From assembly GCA_964478055.1 (NCBI GenBank), contig CAYZHV010000076.1, positions 1 through 14,806 on the forward strand: a stretch of 14,806 bases of DNA, written 5' to 3'. The translations under genes and the position numbers were made by a program. Source of the DNA: CAYZHV01 sp964478055. Its GTDB lineage: Bacteria; Spirochaetota; Spirochaetia; DSM-27196; Alkalispirochaetaceae. Below the pieces are notes generated by a model, which searched no databases, was not told where the DNA came from, and saw only the letters and a list, made by a program, of their open reading frames with translations. Below, in pieces: positions 13,002-14,806 of the stretch (its first letter is position 1; each line of letters begins with the position of its first letter).

Positions 13002-14339
13002 CTAGAGCCAGAGGCAGAAGATATCGGTGCCGAACGCAACGATAACCCGCTCGTCGCCGCGAAGCACCATCATCCGAGGCGCCGGACCTGCATAGTCAGC
13101 ATAGAAGTTCTCGTCGATGCCTCCCCATTCGGTTATCCGAACCAGTCCGTTCGGTGCATCCTCGGCGTCGTATTTCGAGAACCAGCCGCCGATTACTAGT
13201 TCGCCTCCAGACTGCTCGGCGATAGAGTACACCGTACCGTTTGTCCCATAGCCTGCGGAAAAGTCGACGTAGTACCAGCTGTCCTGAATGTCAATGCCGA
13301 TGACGTGGTTAGCCGCGTGCCCGGAGATCGTGTCAAATTCCCCTCCGATAAACACGGTGTCGTCAGAGGACACGTGGATCGTCCAGACTGCGTCGTTGGG
13401 TTGCACAACTGTATTGTCGGTGACACCCGCGGTATCGAGGCGAACAAAGTTCTCGATAGCGCCACCGTTGCACTGCGTGATGGCCCCTCCTACCAGCACC
13501 TTTCCGTCGCTTTGAAAAGCGATGTCATAGACAGTTCCGGTGATGGTGGCTGCAAAAGTTGCGTCGTTGTTGCCGTTCGTTTCGAGTCGGCGTAGCCCGT
13601 CAGAACCGCCAATCAGTATCTTGTCATCTGATGGTTGTATCTCGACGGCGTGTACAATGAAGAAGGAATGCGTCGCGTCAAAGGTGTTGTCGATTCCTCC
13701 GTCACTGTTAAGCCGAACAACTCCAGATCCGGTGGCTGAACCTGCAAAGGTGGTGAAGGATCCTCCGACAACTATCTTACCGTCCGACTGCACCGCGATC
13801 GCTCGGATAACGTCGTTGGGGCCGCTTCCCGGGTTAAAGGAACTGTCGAGACTACCGTCGGTGTTGAGTCGGGCGATACCGTTACGGGTCGTTCCGTTGA
13901 AGGAGGTGAAATCTCCCGCTACTAGAAGTTTCCCGTCCGCTTGGATTGCCAAAGCGTCGATGTCCTGGTTTGGGCCGGTCCCGATGTCAAAACTGGTGTC
14001 CACGGCTCCGGGATCTCCCTCCCAATAGGCGTAGAGCGTCACGCCACCGTAGGGCATCGTGTACATGTCTCCTGGTTCGCCCCAAGGCACGTCTTCTCTA
14101 TCAGGCTCTGAGCTCCACCGCGTCAAACAGTGTCCGTTTTTGGTCATGTTTCCACAGTCCGGAAGCACGAAGAGTTCGCCGTTCTTGTAGGTTTGATCGT
14201 CTATGGGCGGATTCCCAGAGTCTTGGCCGTTGCCGTCGTAGATCACTCGAAACTCGTCCTTGGACTCACTGGAATCACTGCAGGAGAAGGTTAGAAGCAG
14301 GAGCGCTCCGACTAGAACGAATGGCAGGATTCGTTTCAT
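13002..14339 (-). CDS. Surface lipoprotein with Listeria-Bacteroides repeat and delta-60 propeller repeats
   Basis: The 445-aa product starts with a lipoprotein signal peptide, lipobox LTFSC with C20 as the lipidated residue, then a Ser-rich linker. Residues about 30-108 resemble one Listeria-Bacteroides (Flg_new/InlB-B type) repeat, with FRVIYDGNGQ at the start and GGVTLYAYWEG at the end. From residue 113 there are six full repeats of about 42-53 residues and a shortened seventh, starting near 113, 164, 216, 258, 307, 355 and 408. Each follows the delta-60 pattern: D-x-x-F, A-I-x-x-D-G-K-x-L-V-G-G, R-L-x-x-D-G. A seven-bladed beta-propeller is likely. An exposed, possibly binding role is inferred. 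ATG 14339 is preferred over GTG 14345 because GGGAGG (14352-14347) stands 7 bases upstream. Confidence 0.87.
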   Translation of the reverse strand: MKRILPFVLVGALLLLTFSCSDSSESKDEFRVIYDGNGQDSGNPPIDDQTYKNGELFVLPDCGNMTKNGHCLTRWSSEPDREDVPWGEPGDMYTMPYGGVTLYAYWEGDPGAVDTSFDIGTGPNQDIDALAIQADGKLLVAGDFTSFNGTTRNGIARLNTDGSLDSSFNPGSGPNDVIRAIAVQSDGKIVVGGSFTTFAGSATGSGVVRLNSDGGIDNTFDATHSFFIVHAVEIQPSDDKILIGGSDGLRRLETNGNNDATFAATITGTVYDIAFQSDGKVLVGGAITQCNGGAIENFVRLDTAGVTDNTVVQPNDAVWTIHVSSDDTVFIGGEFDTISGHAANHVIGIDIQDSWYYVDFSAGYGTNGTVYSIAEQSGGELVIGGWFSKYDAEDAPNGLVRITEWGGIDENFYADYAGPAPRMMVLRGDERVIVAFGTDIFCLWL

Positions 14340-14403
14340 CTGCACGCCTCCCGTGAATTAGATTTGCCTATATTATCCGGAGAGATGGCGAGGGAAGCCA
14401 TAC

Positions 14404-14426
14404 AGTATGTTGTTAAACAATATACT
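14404..14426. promoter_or_regulatory. 23-bp near-perfect palindrome in a divergent promoter region
   Basis: AGTATGTTGTT and AACAATATACT flank a central A. The arms are complementary at 10 of 11 positions. It is AT-rich against GC-rich surroundings and lies between the divergent lipoprotein and DUF2148 genes. A TATACT box at its right end (14421-14426) could serve as a -10. The size and symmetry suit a dimeric regulator's operator. The remaining sequence between 14340 and 14507 shows nothing else definite. Confidence 0.5.
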
Positions 14427-14507
14427 TGGCACTCCCTTCTCTTGCGCCCGCTTCGAGGTCGGGCTACACTCCCAGCATACGTAAACACGCAGATCCAGGA
14501 GGAGATC

Positions 14508-14806
14508 ATGGAAGCCATGAAGACCGTGGCGGAGCTGATGGAGGTCTCTGCCATCACCGCGCCCAAGGCAGTGGGACAAAACTTTATCGTAACCAAGACG
14601 ATCGAAGGCGAGGAAATCGGGCGCCTTGCGGATGATATGGAAGCCTTTGGCAAAGAGTCGGGCAAGAAGAACTTCGACCGCGACGGGGCCAACGTGCGCA
14701 ACTCAGGGGCGGTGGTGCTTATCGGAATGAAGGACGCGGCGGTCCCGGGTCTCGATTGCGCCGCCTGTGGCCATCCGGTCTGCCTGGAAATCAACAGCGG
14801 AGAGCA
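14508..14806 (+). CDS. DUF2148 ferredoxin-domain protein (5' part, runs off the window)
   Basis: An open frame from ATG 14508 continues to the window end without a stop, giving 99 residues of a protein usually near 180. It begins MEAMKTVAELMEVSAITAPK and continues through FIVTKTIEGEEIGRLADDME, a hallmark NVRNSGAVVLIGMK segment, and a cysteine cluster C84-x2-C87-x4-C92 in GLDCAACGHPVCLE. This matches the DUF2148/COG4739 family of predicted ferredoxin-domain proteins, and the cysteines probably ligate an iron-sulphur cluster with others beyond the window. The ribosome binding site GGAGGAG (14498-14504) fits this ATG. The family function is unknown; redox use in anaerobes is inferred. It is transcribed divergently from the lipoprotein gene. 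Confidence 0.88.
   Translation, partial: MEAMKTVAELMEVSAITAPKAVGQNFIVTKTIEGEEIGRLADDMEAFGKESGKKNFDRDGANVRNSGAVVLIGMKDAAVPGLDCAACGHPVCLEINSGE

Overview
The window looks like chromosomal DNA of a free-living spirochaete (Spirochaetaceae type). The clearest hint is the TRAP solute-binding protein, whose mature N-terminus reads SGAQEGG, a signature common in spirochaetal binding proteins. A secreted delta-60/Listeria-Bacteroides-repeat lipoprotein and a KRFEQID heptad-repeat protein are compatible with this. Base composition is GC-rich, coding density is high and ribosome binding sites are mostly canonical. The assignment is an inference from motifs, not a database match.

Layout. (1) Positions 1-931: a possible gene tail and terminator, a small membrane-anchored thioredoxin-fold protein with a CPVC motif, and a 41-aa GTG-start ORF. 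(2) 932-3115, minus strand: a 727-aa protein that joins a complete flippase-like (LPG-synthase TM) membrane domain to a complete sulfotransferase, with a full Shine-Dalgarno and ATG preserved at the junction. (3) 3201-5353, plus strand: an aldo/keto reductase; a coiled-coil tail-anchored protein made of near-perfect 21-bp repeats with a structured 5' leader; and hypoxanthine phosphoribosyltransferase. (4) 5356-6250: a truncated short-chain dehydrogenase relic, a minus-strand UPF0316/DUF2179 membrane protein, and a 156-bp MITE-like element with 23-bp imperfect terminal inverted repeats and TA flanks.

(5) 6269-12901 is the main functional block. A divergent FCD-type GntR regulator faces a catabolic operon: D-2-hydroxyacid dehydrogenase, TRAP transporter dctP-dctQ-dctM, NAD-dependent short-chain dehydrogenase and an atypical epimerase-type dehydrogenase. 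A palindromic operator with core TGATATATCA occurs twice: between regulator and dehydrogenase, and just downstream of a consensus-like promoter in front of dctP. The block is best read as ligand-controlled uptake and oxidation of a hydroxy-carboxylic acid or sugar-acid substrate. The exact substrate cannot be told from the sequence.

(6) 12902-14806: a converging 445-aa lipoprotein with a Listeria-Bacteroides repeat and a probable delta-60 beta-propeller; a divergent intergenic region carrying a 23-bp palindrome; and the 5' part of a DUF2148 (ferredoxin-domain) gene that runs off the window.

No tRNA, rRNA, CRISPR array or complete insertion sequence was seen. No gene-free stretch exceeds 300 bases.
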